From assembly GCA_000168995.1 (NCBI GenBank), contig AAUX01000001.1, positions 1,054,001 through 1,118,000 on the forward strand: a stretch of DNA of 64,000 bases, read 5' to 3'. Source of the DNA: Methylophilales bacterium HTCC2181 (lineage in GTDB: Bacteria > Pseudomonadota > Gammaproteobacteria > Burkholderiales > Methylophilaceae). Numbering within the stretch: position 1 is the stretch's first letter; every line of letters starts with the position of its first letter. The translations under genes were made by a program, and so were the position numbers. The notes beneath the pieces are model-generated. The model saw only the letters and a list, made by a program, of their open reading frames with translations, did no database searches and was not told the origin of the DNA. Positions 44,903 through 53,902 of the stretch are shown here, one piece after another.

Positions 44903-47458
44903 CTAATTTATCGGATTAATTTCAATAACTTTTCTGTCCTGATAATCATCCATCGTATTAAAATTTAGGTATTGATAAATTTCATTAGCATTTTGATTGA
45001 TCTTGTCGGCCATAAGAGATAAATATTCTTCCTTATTTGGAATATAACCTAAGATAGAGCAAAAAGCTGCAAGCTCTGCGGACCCAAGATAAACCTGAGC
45101 ATCTTTACCCATCCGATTATCAAAATTTCGTGTGCTAGTGGAAAAAACATGGGCTTGATCATCAACCCTTGCCTGATTACCCATACATAAACTGCAACCC
45201 GGAATCTCTGTTCGAGCTCCTGCTGACTCAAATACGTTATAAACCCCCTCTTTCTTAAGTTGCGATTCATCCATTCGTGTTGGAGGAGCAATCCATAGTT
45301 TTGCCTTTGTTTTTCCAAGACCATCAATTACTTTGGCTGCAGCGCGATAATGACCTATATTAGTCATGCAACTTCCAATAAATACCTCATCGATCTTAGC
45401 ATTTGCAATATCGGATAACGTTTTGATATTGTCGGGATCGTTAGGGCATGCAATTAATGGCTCAGTGATTTGATTTAGGTCGATATTTAGCGTGTAAGCA
45501 TATTGAGCATCACTATCCGGTTCAAGTAATACCGGTTCCTCAAGCCACTTTTTCATCTCTGTAATTCTTCTTTCAAGAGTTCTTGCATCCTTATACCCCT
45601 GGTCAATCATATTTTGCATTAATACAATATTTGAATTCATAAACTCAATAATTGGCTCTTTATTTAACCTGATAGTGCATCCGTTAGCAGATCTTTCTGC
45701 AGACGCATCAGAAAATTCAAATGCTTGCTCTACTTTTAAATCTGGTAGGCCCTCAATTTCTAAAATTTTTCCACTAAAAATATTCTTCTTCTGTTTTCCA
45801 ATCGTTAGCTCTCCCTCTTTTATTGCAAAGAAGGGTATAGCATTAACTAAATCTCTTAATGTTATGCCTGGCTGCATATTTCCTGTAAATTTAACTAAAA
45901 CAGATTCGGGCATATCAAGAGGCATTATTCCAATAGCTGCTCCAAATGCGACTAATCCAGAGCCGGCAGGAAATGATATCCCTATAGGAAACCTAGTATG
46001 TGAGTCCCCTCCTGTACCTACTGTATCAGGCAGTATCATTCTGTTTAACCAAGAATGAATAACACCGTCTCCAGCCTTCAGGCTAACGCCTCCGCGGCTA
46101 CTCATAAAATCAGGTAAGGTATGTTGTAACTCCAAGTCTACTGGTTTTGGATAAGCGGCTGTATGGCAGAAACTTTGCATAACCAAGTCAGCACTAAATC
46201 CCAGGCAGGCTAATTCTTTTAGCTCATCTCTGGTCATTGCTCCAGTAGTGTCCTGGGATCCGACAGTAGTCATTTTAGGTTCGCAGTAGACGCCTGGCCT
46301 AACACCTTCTGAGCCACAAGCTTTTCCAACAATTTTTTGCGCCAAGGTAAAGCCAGTATGATTTGATTGGTCTTGCGGAATTGAGGTAATAAAAACCTCT
46401 GATTTTGGCAAGCCTAAAGTAATGCGAGATTTGTCTGTTAGTCCACGCCCAATAATAAGAGGAATTCTCCCTCCTGCTCTTAACTCATCAAGTAATGTAA
46501 TTGGACTTAAATTAAAACCACACACTTTGGATTCATTTTTTAAAATGCATTGGTTTTCTAAATCAATCTTAATTTTGTCTCCCATCTCTAATGTTGCTAC
46601 ATCACATTCTATTGGAAGCGCACCTGAATCTTCAGCGGTATTAAAGAAGATCGGTGCTATTTTGTTAGCTAAAACAATACCACTAGTGTGTTTGTTGGGT
46701 ATAAACGGTATAGGGATTCCCATGTGCCATTGAAGAGAATTGATTGCAGATTTTCGAGATGAACCTGTGCCAACAATATCTCCAACAAAAACTAGTGGCA
46801 GGTCTTGGTCTTTAAGTTTGCTGATAATATCGATGGCTTCTGGCATTTTATTTTGTAGCATTGACTTTGCGTGCAAAGGAATATCAGCCCTAGACCAAGC
46901 TTCTTGTGCTGGAGATAAGTCGTCTGTATTGATTTCGCCTTCGGCTCTAAAAACAATTGCTTCAATAGATTTTGGAGAGCCTTTTTTGCTTATAAACCAT
47001 TCGGCATCAGCCCATGATTGGATTAGTTGGGTAGCATACTTATTGCCAGCCAAATGAAGCTCCTCAACGTCATAGAATGCATCAAAAATTAAAGTTATCT
47101 TAGATAAAGCTTTAACTGCTGCTTCAGCTTTGTCTGTTTTTAGTAAATCAACGAGTGCTTGAACGTTATAACCTCCAAGCATTGTTCCTAGTAACTCAAT
47201 TGCTTTAGTGCTTGATATATAAGAAGATGAAGTTTTTTCAAGCGCAATATCATTTAAAAACGCCGCCTTCACAAATGCAGCCTGGTCTACTCCGGCCGGG
47301 ACTCTATTAATAAGCATATCTAGAAGTTCATTGACATCGGCTGCTCCTGGATTCTTAATTAAAAGGATTAACTCTGCGGTTTGTTCAGCGCTCAATGGTA
47401 AGGGGGGTAAAGTGCTTTTGGCTCTTTCTTGCGTTTGGTTTTGGTAATCTTTAAGCAT
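44903..47458 (-). CDS. acnB: bifunctional aconitate hydratase 2/2-methylisocitrate dehydratase
   Basis: 851 residues. The HEAT-like N-terminal domain of AcnB, the swivel domain (VFVGDIVGTGSSRKSA), and the 4Fe-4S catalytic core with ligands in GSCMTNIG and PGCSLCMGN. Isomerises citrate to isocitrate. The frame opens upstream at 47530, but ATG at 47456-47458, with AGGA nine bases before it and the typical start MLKDYQNQTQERA, is right. Confidence 0.97.
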   Translation of the reverse strand: MLKDYQNQTQERAKSTLPPLPLSAEQTAELILLIKNPGAADVNELLDMLINRVPAGVDQAAFVKAAFLNDIALEKTSSSYISSTKAIELLGTMLGGYNVQALVDLLKTDKAEAAVKALSKITLIFDAFYDVEELHLAGNKYATQLIQSWADAEWFISKKGSPKSIEAIVFRAEGEINTDDLSPAQEAWSRADIPLHAKSMLQNKMPEAIDIISKLKDQDLPLVFVGDIVGTGSSRKSAINSLQWHMGIPIPFIPNKHTSGIVLANKIAPIFFNTAEDSGALPIECDVATLEMGDKIKIDLENQCILKNESKVCGFNLSPITLLDELRAGGRIPLIIGRGLTDKSRITLGLPKSEVFITSIPQDQSNHTGFTLAQKIVGKACGSEGVRPGVYCEPKMTTVGSQDTTGAMTRDELKELACLGFSADLVMQSFCHTAAYPKPVDLELQHTLPDFMSSRGGVSLKAGDGVIHSWLNRMILPDTVGTGGDSHTRFPIGISFPAGSGLVAFGAAIGIMPLDMPESVLVKFTGNMQPGITLRDLVNAIPFFAIKEGELTIGKQKKNIFSGKILEIEGLPDLKVEQAFEFSDASAERSANGCTIRLNKEPIIEFMNSNIVLMQNMIDQGYKDARTLERRITEMKKWLEEPVLLEPDSDAQYAYTLNIDLNQITEPLIACPNDPDNIKTLSDIANAKIDEVFIGSCMTNIGHYRAAAKVIDGLGKTKAKLWIAPPTRMDESQLKKEGVYNVFESAGARTEIPGCSLCMGNQARVDDQAHVFSTSTRNFDNRMGKDAQVYLGSAELAAFCSILGYIPNKEEYLSLMADKINQNANEIYQYLNFNTMDDYQDRKVIEINPIN

Positions 47459-47622
47459 GAAATCAATCCTAAAATAATTTGTAACAGCTGGTAGGACTGC
47501 TATTTTAAAGTAAAAAATATGTTTTCCCAAATAACATCAATGATTGTATTTTTAATGTAAGAGTTCGGTCGCCATTAATGGTTTTTGAGGTAAAATAAGC
47601 GTTAAAGGACTAGAATACAATT

Positions 47623-48990
47623 ATGACATTCTTACTAAATGCTTTATCCCCTGTCGACGGTCGATACTCAGACAAAGCAGACAAGCTTAGGCCTATATTT
47701 AGTGAATATGGCCTTATTAAAAAAAGAGTGTCTATCGAAATTAAATGGCTTATAGCGTTAAGCGAAAATCAAGAGATTAAGGAAATTCCAGCATTTTCAG
47801 ATGGCACATTGAAGAAGCTTAATGGTCTAATCACTTCATTTGATGAACAAGATGCTCAAGCAGTAAAAGATATTGAAAAAATAACAAATCATGATGTAAA
47901 GGCTGTGGAATACTGGATTAAAAATGCCCTTATTTCAGAAAAAGAAATTCTTGCTGTATCCGAGTTTATTCATTTTGCATGTACCTCAGAGGATATCAAT
48001 AATCTTTCTTATGCATTAATGCTGAAGGAAGGTATTGCCAATGTCGTTGTACCGGAAATAAAAAACATACATCAAAAACTAACAAAAAATGCTATTGAGT
48101 TTTCAGCAATCCCCTTGCTAGCAAGAACTCATGGGCAAACTGCCAGCCCGACAACACTTGGGAAGGAATTTGCCAATGTAGCGCAGCGTATTTCAAGGCA
48201 ATTAGTTAAGCTCAGTGAGCAGAAGTATCTTGGAAAAATGAATGGTGCTGTCGGAAATTTCAACGCCCATACCGCAGCGTACCCTGATGTTGATTGGAAT
48301 ACTTTGTCTAAAACTTTTGTAACTTCACTGGGCTTGGAATACAACGAATTCACCACACAAATCGAACCGCATGACTTTATGGCTGAGGTTTTCCATAATG
48401 TATCGCGAGTTAACACCATACTGATTGATCTCAACAGAGATATTTGGAGTTATATCTCATTAGGTTATTTTTCGCAAAAAACTATAAAAAATGAGGTTGG
48501 ATCTTCAACAATGCCTCACAAGGTAAATCCGATTGATTTTGAAAATTCGGAGGGCAATTTAGGCTTATCGAATGCAATGCTTAGTCATCTTTCTGAAAAA
48601 TTACCAATCTCAAGGTGGCAAAGAGACCTAACAGACTCAACAGTCTTAAGAAATGTAGGGCTTACCTTGGCTTATGGGCTTATTGCTTACCAATCATGCT
48701 TAAAAGGTCTTAATAAGCTTGTGGTAAATGAAGATAAAATTAACCAAGACCTAAGTAGCGCATGGGAGGTTCTAGCTGAGCCAATACAAACTGTAATGCG
48801 AAAACATGGCATTGAAAATCCATACGAAAAACTTAAGGATCTCACCAGAGGTAATGAAAAAATTACACAAGAGATTTTGCATGGCTTTATCGAGACCTTA
48901 GCTATTCCTCTTGATGAGAAAAGCCGTCTCTTAAAATTGTCCCCCCAAAACTACATCGGAATTGCAGCTATTCTTGCCAAAAAATCCTAA
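47623..48990 (+). CDS. purB: adenylosuccinate lyase
   Basis: 455 residues. Fumarase/lyase superfamily signature GSSTMPHKVNPIDFEN; catalytic serine loop and HFACTSEDINN are clear. Two steps of purine synthesis. Divergent from acnB; first gene of a plus-strand run whose members overlap or abut (wrbA, DUF2069, surE, nlpD). Confidence 0.98.
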   Translation: MTFLLNALSPVDGRYSDKADKLRPIFSEYGLIKKRVSIEIKWLIALSENQEIKEIPAFSDGTLKKLNGLITSFDEQDAQAVKDIEKITNHDVKAVEYWIKNALISEKEILAVSEFIHFACTSEDINNLSYALMLKEGIANVVVPEIKNIHQKLTKNAIEFSAIPLLARTHGQTASPTTLGKEFANVAQRISRQLVKLSEQKYLGKMNGAVGNFNAHTAAYPDVDWNTLSKTFVTSLGLEYNEFTTQIEPHDFMAEVFHNVSRVNTILIDLNRDIWSYISLGYFSQKTIKNEVGSSTMPHKVNPIDFENSEGNLGLSNAMLSHLSEKLPISRWQRDLTDSTVLRNVGLTLAYGLIAYQSCLKGLNKLVVNEDKINQDLSSAWEVLAEPIQTVMRKHGIENPYEKLKDLTRGNEKITQEILHGFIETLAIPLDEKSRLLKLSPQNYIGIAAILAKKS

Positions 48991-49583
48991 TGTTAGAAAT
49001 TCTAGTTCTTTATTATTCTAAGGGTGGCTCAGTGAAGGAGATGTCTAAAATTATCGCGAGAGGAATTAATTCGGTTGATGGAGTAGAAGCAAAACTAAGA
49101 ACGGTGCCAGAAGTTTCCCCTCTTACCACTCAGCAAGAAGGCAAGATTCCTGAAAGTGGTGATTTATATGCTAATTTAAGTGATCTAGAGAGTTGCCAAG
49201 GTTTAGTGCTGGGAAGCCCTACCCGTTTTGGCAATATGGCGGCACCATTAAAATACTTTATAGACTCTATGTCTCCCATATGGATTAAGGGAGCTATGGA
49301 GGATAAGCCTGCTTCAGTGTTTACCTCATCTGGCTCTGTTCATGGAGGAAATGAATCTACTCTCCTATCTATGCAATTACCGTTACTTCATTTAGGTATG
49401 CTTATTATGGGTATTCCATACTCCACCCCCTCTCTTAGTTCGACAGTATCTGGTGGGACGCCCTATGGATCTAGTCATGTAGGAGGAGATAGCAATGAGA
49501 ATGACCTAACAAGTGATGAGAAAAGTATTTGCTTTGCACAAGGTGAGCGCATTGCGTTGTTGGTGAAAAAAATAAATGGATAA
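48990..49583 (+). CDS. wrbA: WrbA-like NAD(P)H:quinone oxidoreductase
   Basis: 197 residues, flavodoxin fold. FMN phosphate loop YYSKGGSVKEMSK, SPTRFGNMAAPLKYFID and the C-terminal YGSSHVGG segment are characteristic. Two-electron quinone reduction, protecting from semiquinone stress. ATG shares one base with the purB stop. Confidence 0.93.
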   Translation: MLEILVLYYSKGGSVKEMSKIIARGINSVDGVEAKLRTVPEVSPLTTQQEGKIPESGDLYANLSDLESCQGLVLGSPTRFGNMAAPLKYFIDSMSPIWIKGAMEDKPASVFTSSGSVHGGNESTLLSMQLPLLHLGMLIMGIPYSTPSLSSTVSGGTPYGSSHVGGDSNENDLTSDEKSICFAQGERIALLVKKING

Positions 49584-49908
49584 CAAGCTCTTTTATATAG
49601 CAATTTTTAGTCTTATGTCCTTAGTTTTACTCAACCTTGTATGGGAGTTGTTCTTCAATCCATTAAATCCTAATGGGTCATGGATGGTTATCAAGTCCCT
49701 ACTTCTTCTAACGCCACTGCTGGGAATATTAAGAAGGAAAAGGCGTACCTTTCAATGGTCAAGCATGGTGATTCTTCTCTTTTTTATTGAGGGTGTGGTA
49801 AGGTTTTACGCTGAGTCTGGCTTCTCAAAAAGCTTTGCTATGGGTGAGATTATTCTAAGCTTAACTTTTTTTCTTTCCGCAATTTTTTATTGTAAATATA
49901 ACCACTAA
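49576..49908 (+). CDS. DUF2069 membrane protein
   Basis: 110 residues with four hydrophobic segments (IAIFSLMSLVLLNLVW, SLLLLTPLLGILR, SMVILLFFIEGVVRFY, MGEIILSLTFFLSAIFY). The RRKRRTFQW loop between segments two and three would be cytoplasmic. This family often follows wrbA in betaproteobacteria. Overlaps wrbA by eight bases. Function unknown. Confidence 0.85.
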   Translation: MDNKLFYIAIFSLMSLVLLNLVWELFFNPLNPNGSWMVIKSLLLLTPLLGILRRKRRTFQWSSMVILLFFIEGVVRFYAESGFSKSFAMGEIILSLTFFLSAIFYCKYNH

Positions 49909-49909
49909 T

Positions 49910-50650
49910 ATGAAAATACTGGTTTCAAATGATGATGGATATTTTGCTCCTGGATTAACATTAATTGTTGAATACCTTAAAAAAATAGCCGAAGTAGTGG
50001 TGGTTGCACCAGATAGAAATCGAAGTGGTGCTAGTAGCTCACTTACGTTAGACAAACCACTATCCGTTAGTGAAATAAGCCCTAATAATTATGTTGTCGA
50101 TGGCACCCCAACGGACTGTGTTCATCTTGCACTAACAGGGTTACTTAAGTTTAAGCCAGATATGGTGGTTTCAGGCATTAATGATGGGGCCAATATGGGT
50201 GACGACACTCTATATTCAGGAACAGTTGCAGCTGCTATTGAAGGATACACTATCGGAATTCCGTCTATAGCCGTTTCAATGGCAAAACATAAACCAAAAC
50301 ATTTTGAAACTGCAGCATTAGTTACGCTTGATTTAATTGATAAATTGAATAGCCAAAGCCCAAAGGAAACTCCCCTTCTTAATGTTAATGTTCCTGACCT
50401 TCCCTACAATGATGTTCGGGGGTTATTAATAACGAGACTAGGTAAAAGAAAACAAGCCGACCCAATAATAAAAAATTTAACTCCTAAGGGGCATAATGTT
50501 TATTGGATAGGGCCAGCCGGTGATCCAAATGACTGTGGGGAAGGTACAGATTTTTTTGCAGTTAAAGAAAACTATGTTTCAATATCACCTATTCAAATTG
50601 ATTTAACAAATCATAAATTAATCGAACATATGAGTGAGTGGCTTAAGTGA
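49910..50650 (+). CDS. surE: 5'/3'-nucleotidase SurE
   Basis: 246 residues. Metal site DD in SNDDGYFAPG, PDRNRSGASSSLT, and SGINDGANMGDDTLYSGTVA are the family signatures. Dephosphorylates nucleoside monophosphates. Followed with a four-base overlap by the NlpD-like gene, as in many proteobacteria except that pcm is missing between them. Confidence 0.97.
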   Translation: MKILVSNDDGYFAPGLTLIVEYLKKIAEVVVVAPDRNRSGASSSLTLDKPLSVSEISPNNYVVDGTPTDCVHLALTGLLKFKPDMVVSGINDGANMGDDTLYSGTVAAAIEGYTIGIPSIAVSMAKHKPKHFETAALVTLDLIDKLNSQSPKETPLLNVNVPDLPYNDVRGLLITRLGKRKQADPIIKNLTPKGHNVYWIGPAGDPNDCGEGTDFFAVKENYVSISPIQIDLTNHKLIEHMSEWLK

Positions 50651-51516
50651 GTGCTGTGAATATAAAAAAAATGTTAGTTTTTCTTTGGATTATGATTCTC
50701 ACTGGATGTGCTTCAAAAATTCCCGCACCAGTCGAAAATCAAAGCTATGAATATAAAAAATCTAGCGAAGAAAAAAAGAAAGAAACAGGCTGTCCAGACG
50801 TATACAAACTTAAAAAAGGTGAAACTCTTTTTAGTATTAGCATTAAATGTGGTTTTAATTATAAAGACGTAGCAAGAGTTAACGGCTTAAGTAAACCCTA
50901 TCGTATCAAAGAGGGGGATGAAATTAGGTTTGATTTGTTGAAAGAGCAACCAAGTAAAGAAAAGATTGATGTTCTAGAGGAAGGTACAGAAACCATCCCC
51001 CTTAATGACGAGGCAATTGAAATTGAGGCAGAAGAGTTTCAGGGTTACGGAACTCCAACACCCATTGAAGATCCAAAAGTAATTCGTGAAGTATATTCAA
51101 AGCGAAGTCTCAAACAAACTAGCGAGATAGTTTCTGCTAAAACAAAGTTAGAAAAAACATGGTCGTGGCCAACAGAAGGAAATATAGAAAATCCCTTTGA
51201 TAGTAACAGTCCTATAAAGGGAGTAGAAATTTTAGGTGACTTTGGTCAAGAAATAAAATCTGTGTCGAAGGGTAAAGTAATTTACGCTGGGGAAGACCTC
51301 AAAGGTTATGGACGCCTTATTATCATAAAGCATGATAATGATTTATTGAGCGTGTACGGGCATAATGAAGAAATATTTGTTCGAGAAGGACAAACAGTTG
51401 AGGCATTAGAGGCTATTGGTACAATGGGAAGGACAGGAACTGATAGAGTAAAGCTGTATTTTGAGATTAGAAAGGGGGGGCAGTCAGTCAACCCCCTTCT
51501 TTATATAAAGAAATAG
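50647..51516 (+). CDS. nlpD: NlpD-like lipoprotein, LysM plus degenerate LytM domain
   Basis: 289 residues. Lipobox LTGC with an N-terminal signal; LysM domain (about 58-100; YKLKKGETLFSI); linker; C-terminal M23-type fold (about 175-289). The zinc ligands of active M23 peptidases are missing: the HxxxD position reads GVEILGDFG and the HxH position reads LYFEIRKGG. So it should be an activator of cell-wall amidases at the septum, not a hydrolase. GTG start overlaps the surE stop by four bases. rpoS, which normally follows nlpD, is absent; a convergent thioredoxin gene is found instead. Confidence 0.9.
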   Translation: MSAVNIKKMLVFLWIMILTGCASKIPAPVENQSYEYKKSSEEKKKETGCPDVYKLKKGETLFSISIKCGFNYKDVARVNGLSKPYRIKEGDEIRFDLLKEQPSKEKIDVLEEGTETIPLNDEAIEIEAEEFQGYGTPTPIEDPKVIREVYSKRSLKQTSEIVSAKTKLEKTWSWPTEGNIENPFDSNSPIKGVEILGDFGQEIKSVSKGKVIYAGEDLKGYGRLIIIKHDNDLLSVYGHNEEIFVREGQTVEALEAIGTMGRTGTDRVKLYFEIRKGGQSVNPLLYIKK

Positions 51517-51522
51517 TAACGC

Positions 51523-51900
51523 TTAACTTAACTCGTTATTATCTTCTTTTTTATAAAAATCTTGCACTGTACTCATATCATAATCTCTTGCCCACTTAAT
51601 TATTTCATCAAAAGCCGGAGCGCCAATCTCACCAACTTGAGCATGAATACCAGCTTTTTCCCTAATAACTAATAATCCAGGAATTTTTTCTACCTGAAAG
51701 TATTCGCTTATTTCAGGATCTTTTTCGGTATCGACCATTCCAAATATGATATCCGTATTATTTTTTGCTGCAGCTTCGAAAATTGGAGTGAATGCTAGAC
51801 AAGGGTCACACCATGGTGCCCAAAAATCTACTATCACAAAATTGTTATCTTCAATCGTCTTCTTAAAATTGTCTTTTGTTAATACAACTAAATTCGTCAT
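51523..51900 (-). CDS. thioredoxin-family protein with CDPC active site
   Basis: About 125 residues. Thioredoxin fold with FWAPWCDPCLAFTP and cis-proline loop EKIPGLLVI. The active site is CDPC instead of the usual CGPC, which should shift the redox potential. There is no signal peptide, so it is cytoplasmic. ATG at 51898-51900 with AAGGA six bases before it is preferred over an upstream start in the nitroreductase gene. The nitroreductase gene ends just before it on the same strand. Confidence 0.9.
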   Translation of the reverse strand: MTNLVVLTKDNFKKTIEDNNFVIVDFWAPWCDPCLAFTPIFEAAAKNNTDIIFGMVDTEKDPEISEYFQVEKIPGLLVIREKAGIHAQVGEIGAPAFDEIIKWARDYDMSTVQDFYKKEDNNELS

Positions 51901-51911
51901 TTTATTCCTTA

Positions 51912-52496
51912 TTATTTCCAAGTATTAATATTATAAACCTCTTCTAAAGGTTTGCGTTTTCTTGGCGCAACTTCTCGCTCCATTTGAGATTCGGTTATCT
52001 TGCTTTCCTCTAATATTTTTCCTACTGCAATAAATGAAAGTATATCAACGTCGTTAGGAATTAAGGCCAGATCTCTAGCTTTTACTGTATCAAAACCTCC
52101 CATTTGATGAGCGTTTAAATTCATAGCTGACGCCTGTAGGCAAAAATTTTCAGCCGCAGCTCCTGCATCGTATTGATTAAAACGATTTGGCTCTCCATTA
52201 TGGTGAAAGTTTTTTCTTGCGCACACTAAGGTTAGAATAGATGCATCCATTGCCCAATTTTGATTTCCGACAGACAGGCAATTAAGTGCTTTTGAAAATG
52301 AAGTTGCATCTTCTTTGTTAAATAAAATAAATTTCCAAGGCTGGTCGCCAAAACACGAAGGGGCCCATCTAGCTGCTTCAAAAAGTGAATAAATCATTTC
52401 AGGCATTAGGATAAAATCTGGGTCGAAAGCTCTTGGGCTCCATCTCTTAGCAATAACATCGCTGATCGGTGTTTTAGTTATGGCTAGCTTTTGCAT
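51912..52496 (-). CDS. nitroreductase family protein
   Basis: 194 residues. FMN-binding RWSPRAFD near the start, FEAARWAPSCFGDQPWKF in the first third, and a GKILEES-like end typify NAD(P)H-dependent flavin reductases of the nitroreductase fold. Substrate unknown. Upstream of thioredoxin on the same strand, possibly as one redox unit. Confidence 0.9.
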   Translation of the reverse strand: MQKLAITKTPISDVIAKRWSPRAFDPDFILMPEMIYSLFEAARWAPSCFGDQPWKFILFNKEDATSFSKALNCLSVGNQNWAMDASILTLVCARKNFHHNGEPNRFNQYDAGAAAENFCLQASAMNLNAHQMGGFDTVKARDLALIPNDVDILSFIAVGKILEESKITESQMEREVAPRKRKPLEEVYNINTWK

Positions 52497-52617
52497 AAAA
52501 TTCCTTTTATATTCATATGAATCAATTATTTTACTTAACTAGAGTGTTATTGTTACTCATAATTCAATTTTTGGTACTAATTTATGAAAAAAAAATTAGG
52601 TATTAGTTTTTTTTGAT

Positions 52618-53097
52618 ATGCACAATTCCGATCAAAAGTCTTTTTTTATGCAAGAAGCTTTAGCTATGGCAAAAATTGCTTATGCAAATCACGAAGTTCC
52701 AGTTGGAGCTGTTATCGTCAATGATAATATAATTATCGGAAGAGGCTGTAACGAATTAATACAAAAAAATGATCCTACCGGTCATGCGGAAATGCATGCT
52801 ATCAGAGAGGCAGCAAGAACGATAAAAAACTACCGCCTTACTAATTGTGACATCTATGTCACATTGGAGCCTTGCCCGATGTGTATTGGCGCAATTTTTA
52901 ACTCACGTATTAAAAATCTTTTTTTTGGGGCTTATGATCATAAAACAGGAGTTTGTGAGAGTGTTGTTAATCTTGGATCGTTTAAAACATTAAATCATCA
53001 CTGCAATATATTTGGTGGAATATTAGAAAACGAATCAAAGAATATATTACAAAAGTTCTTTCGGGAAAGAAGATTAAAAAAAACCGCCGCTAAATAG
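52618..53097 (+). CDS. tadA: tRNA adenosine(34) deaminase
   Basis: 159 residues. Zinc site HAE in TGHAEMHAI and PCPMC in LEPCPMCIGAI. Converts A34 to inosine in tRNA-Arg(ACG). A bidirectional terminator hairpin follows the stop. Confidence 0.96.
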   Translation: MHNSDQKSFFMQEALAMAKIAYANHEVPVGAVIVNDNIIIGRGCNELIQKNDPTGHAEMHAIREAARTIKNYRLTNCDIYVTLEPCPMCIGAIFNSRIKNLFFGAYDHKTGVCESVVNLGSFKTLNHHCNIFGGILENESKNILQKFFRERRLKKTAAK

Positions 53098-53109
53098 CAG
53101 CGGTTTTTT
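53077..53109. terminator. bidirectional terminator between tadA and the YccA-like gene
   Basis: AAAACCGC pairs with GCGGTTTT, extended past one mismatch by GCT/AGC around the loop AAAT, with an A-run and a T-run on the outer sides. It lies between convergent genes and overlaps the last codons of tadA. Confidence 0.85.
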
Positions 53110-53119
53110 AAAAGGCTTA

Positions 53120-53809
53120 CTAATCTCTATTACCCATTAATGCCATTAATAAATAGAGTAAATTAACAAATAAGTTATAAATATTCATATAAAGGGCCAG
53201 TGTCGCCATAATGTAATTAGTTTCACCACCTTTCACTATGCGATTAACATCGTATAAAATGAAGCCTGAGAAGATCATCACAGCTATCGCAGAAATTGCA
53301 AGTGATGCGGCAGGAATCTGGAAAAACATATTCGCTAAAGATGCAAGAATTAGCATAATTAAGCCGATCATAAGAAATTTTCCCATAAACGAGAAGTCTC
53401 TTTTGGATGTTTGAGCTATACCTGCTAGCACAAGAAAAATAGCTCCTGTCCCTCCAGCTGCTAAACTCACTATCTGCCCGCCATTACTTAAGCTGAATGC
53501 TACCTGCAAAATTGGACCTAGCATTAATCCAAGAAGAAATGTTAGTGCTAAAAGAAAAACGACCCCTAGGCTACTATTTTTATTTTTTTGTATTAAGAAA
53601 AACATCCCAAAAATACCACCCAAAGTCATGATCATAAATAAAATAGGGCTGCTGGCTGCAAAACCCCAGTTCATACTCATACCCATAAGCGCACCAATTA
53701 CTGTTGGAAATAATGAAACACCCAATAAAGCGTATGTATTTCTCAAAACTTTGTTTGTCGCTAAAGCTGATGGTGTATTTGAAGCTATATTATTAATATT
53801 GTTTTGCAT
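53120..53809 (-). CDS. Bax inhibitor-1/YccA family membrane protein
   Basis: 229 residues, seven hydrophobic segments, the normal layout of this family. The GFILYDVNRIVKGGETNYI segment near the C-terminus holds the conserved aspartate region. The YccA branch modulates the FtsH protease in E. coli; a calcium-leak role is known from other members. Own transcription unit. Confidence 0.93.
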   Translation of the reverse strand: MQNNINNIASNTPSALATNKVLRNTYALLGVSLFPTVIGALMGMSMNWGFAASSPILFMIMTLGGIFGMFFLIQKNKNSSLGVVFLLALTFLLGLMLGPILQVAFSLSNGGQIVSLAAGGTGAIFLVLAGIAQTSKRDFSFMGKFLMIGLIMLILASLANMFFQIPAASLAISAIAVMIFSGFILYDVNRIVKGGETNYIMATLALYMNIYNLFVNLLYLLMALMGNRD

Positions 53810-53902
53810 AGTTTTTTAATATCCTTTAATTATATAAACCTACGTGTATAGGATAAGGGTTGATTGCTAAAGTTTCAAGTAATTGTCGTGAAATTTTAGC
53901 GG

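Noticed and set aside
51474..51498. G-run/C-run inverted repeat at the end of nlpD as a terminator
   Set aside because: Five to seven G-C pairs are possible with an 11-base loop, but it lies in the coding end and lacks a clean T-run; left out as unsupported.
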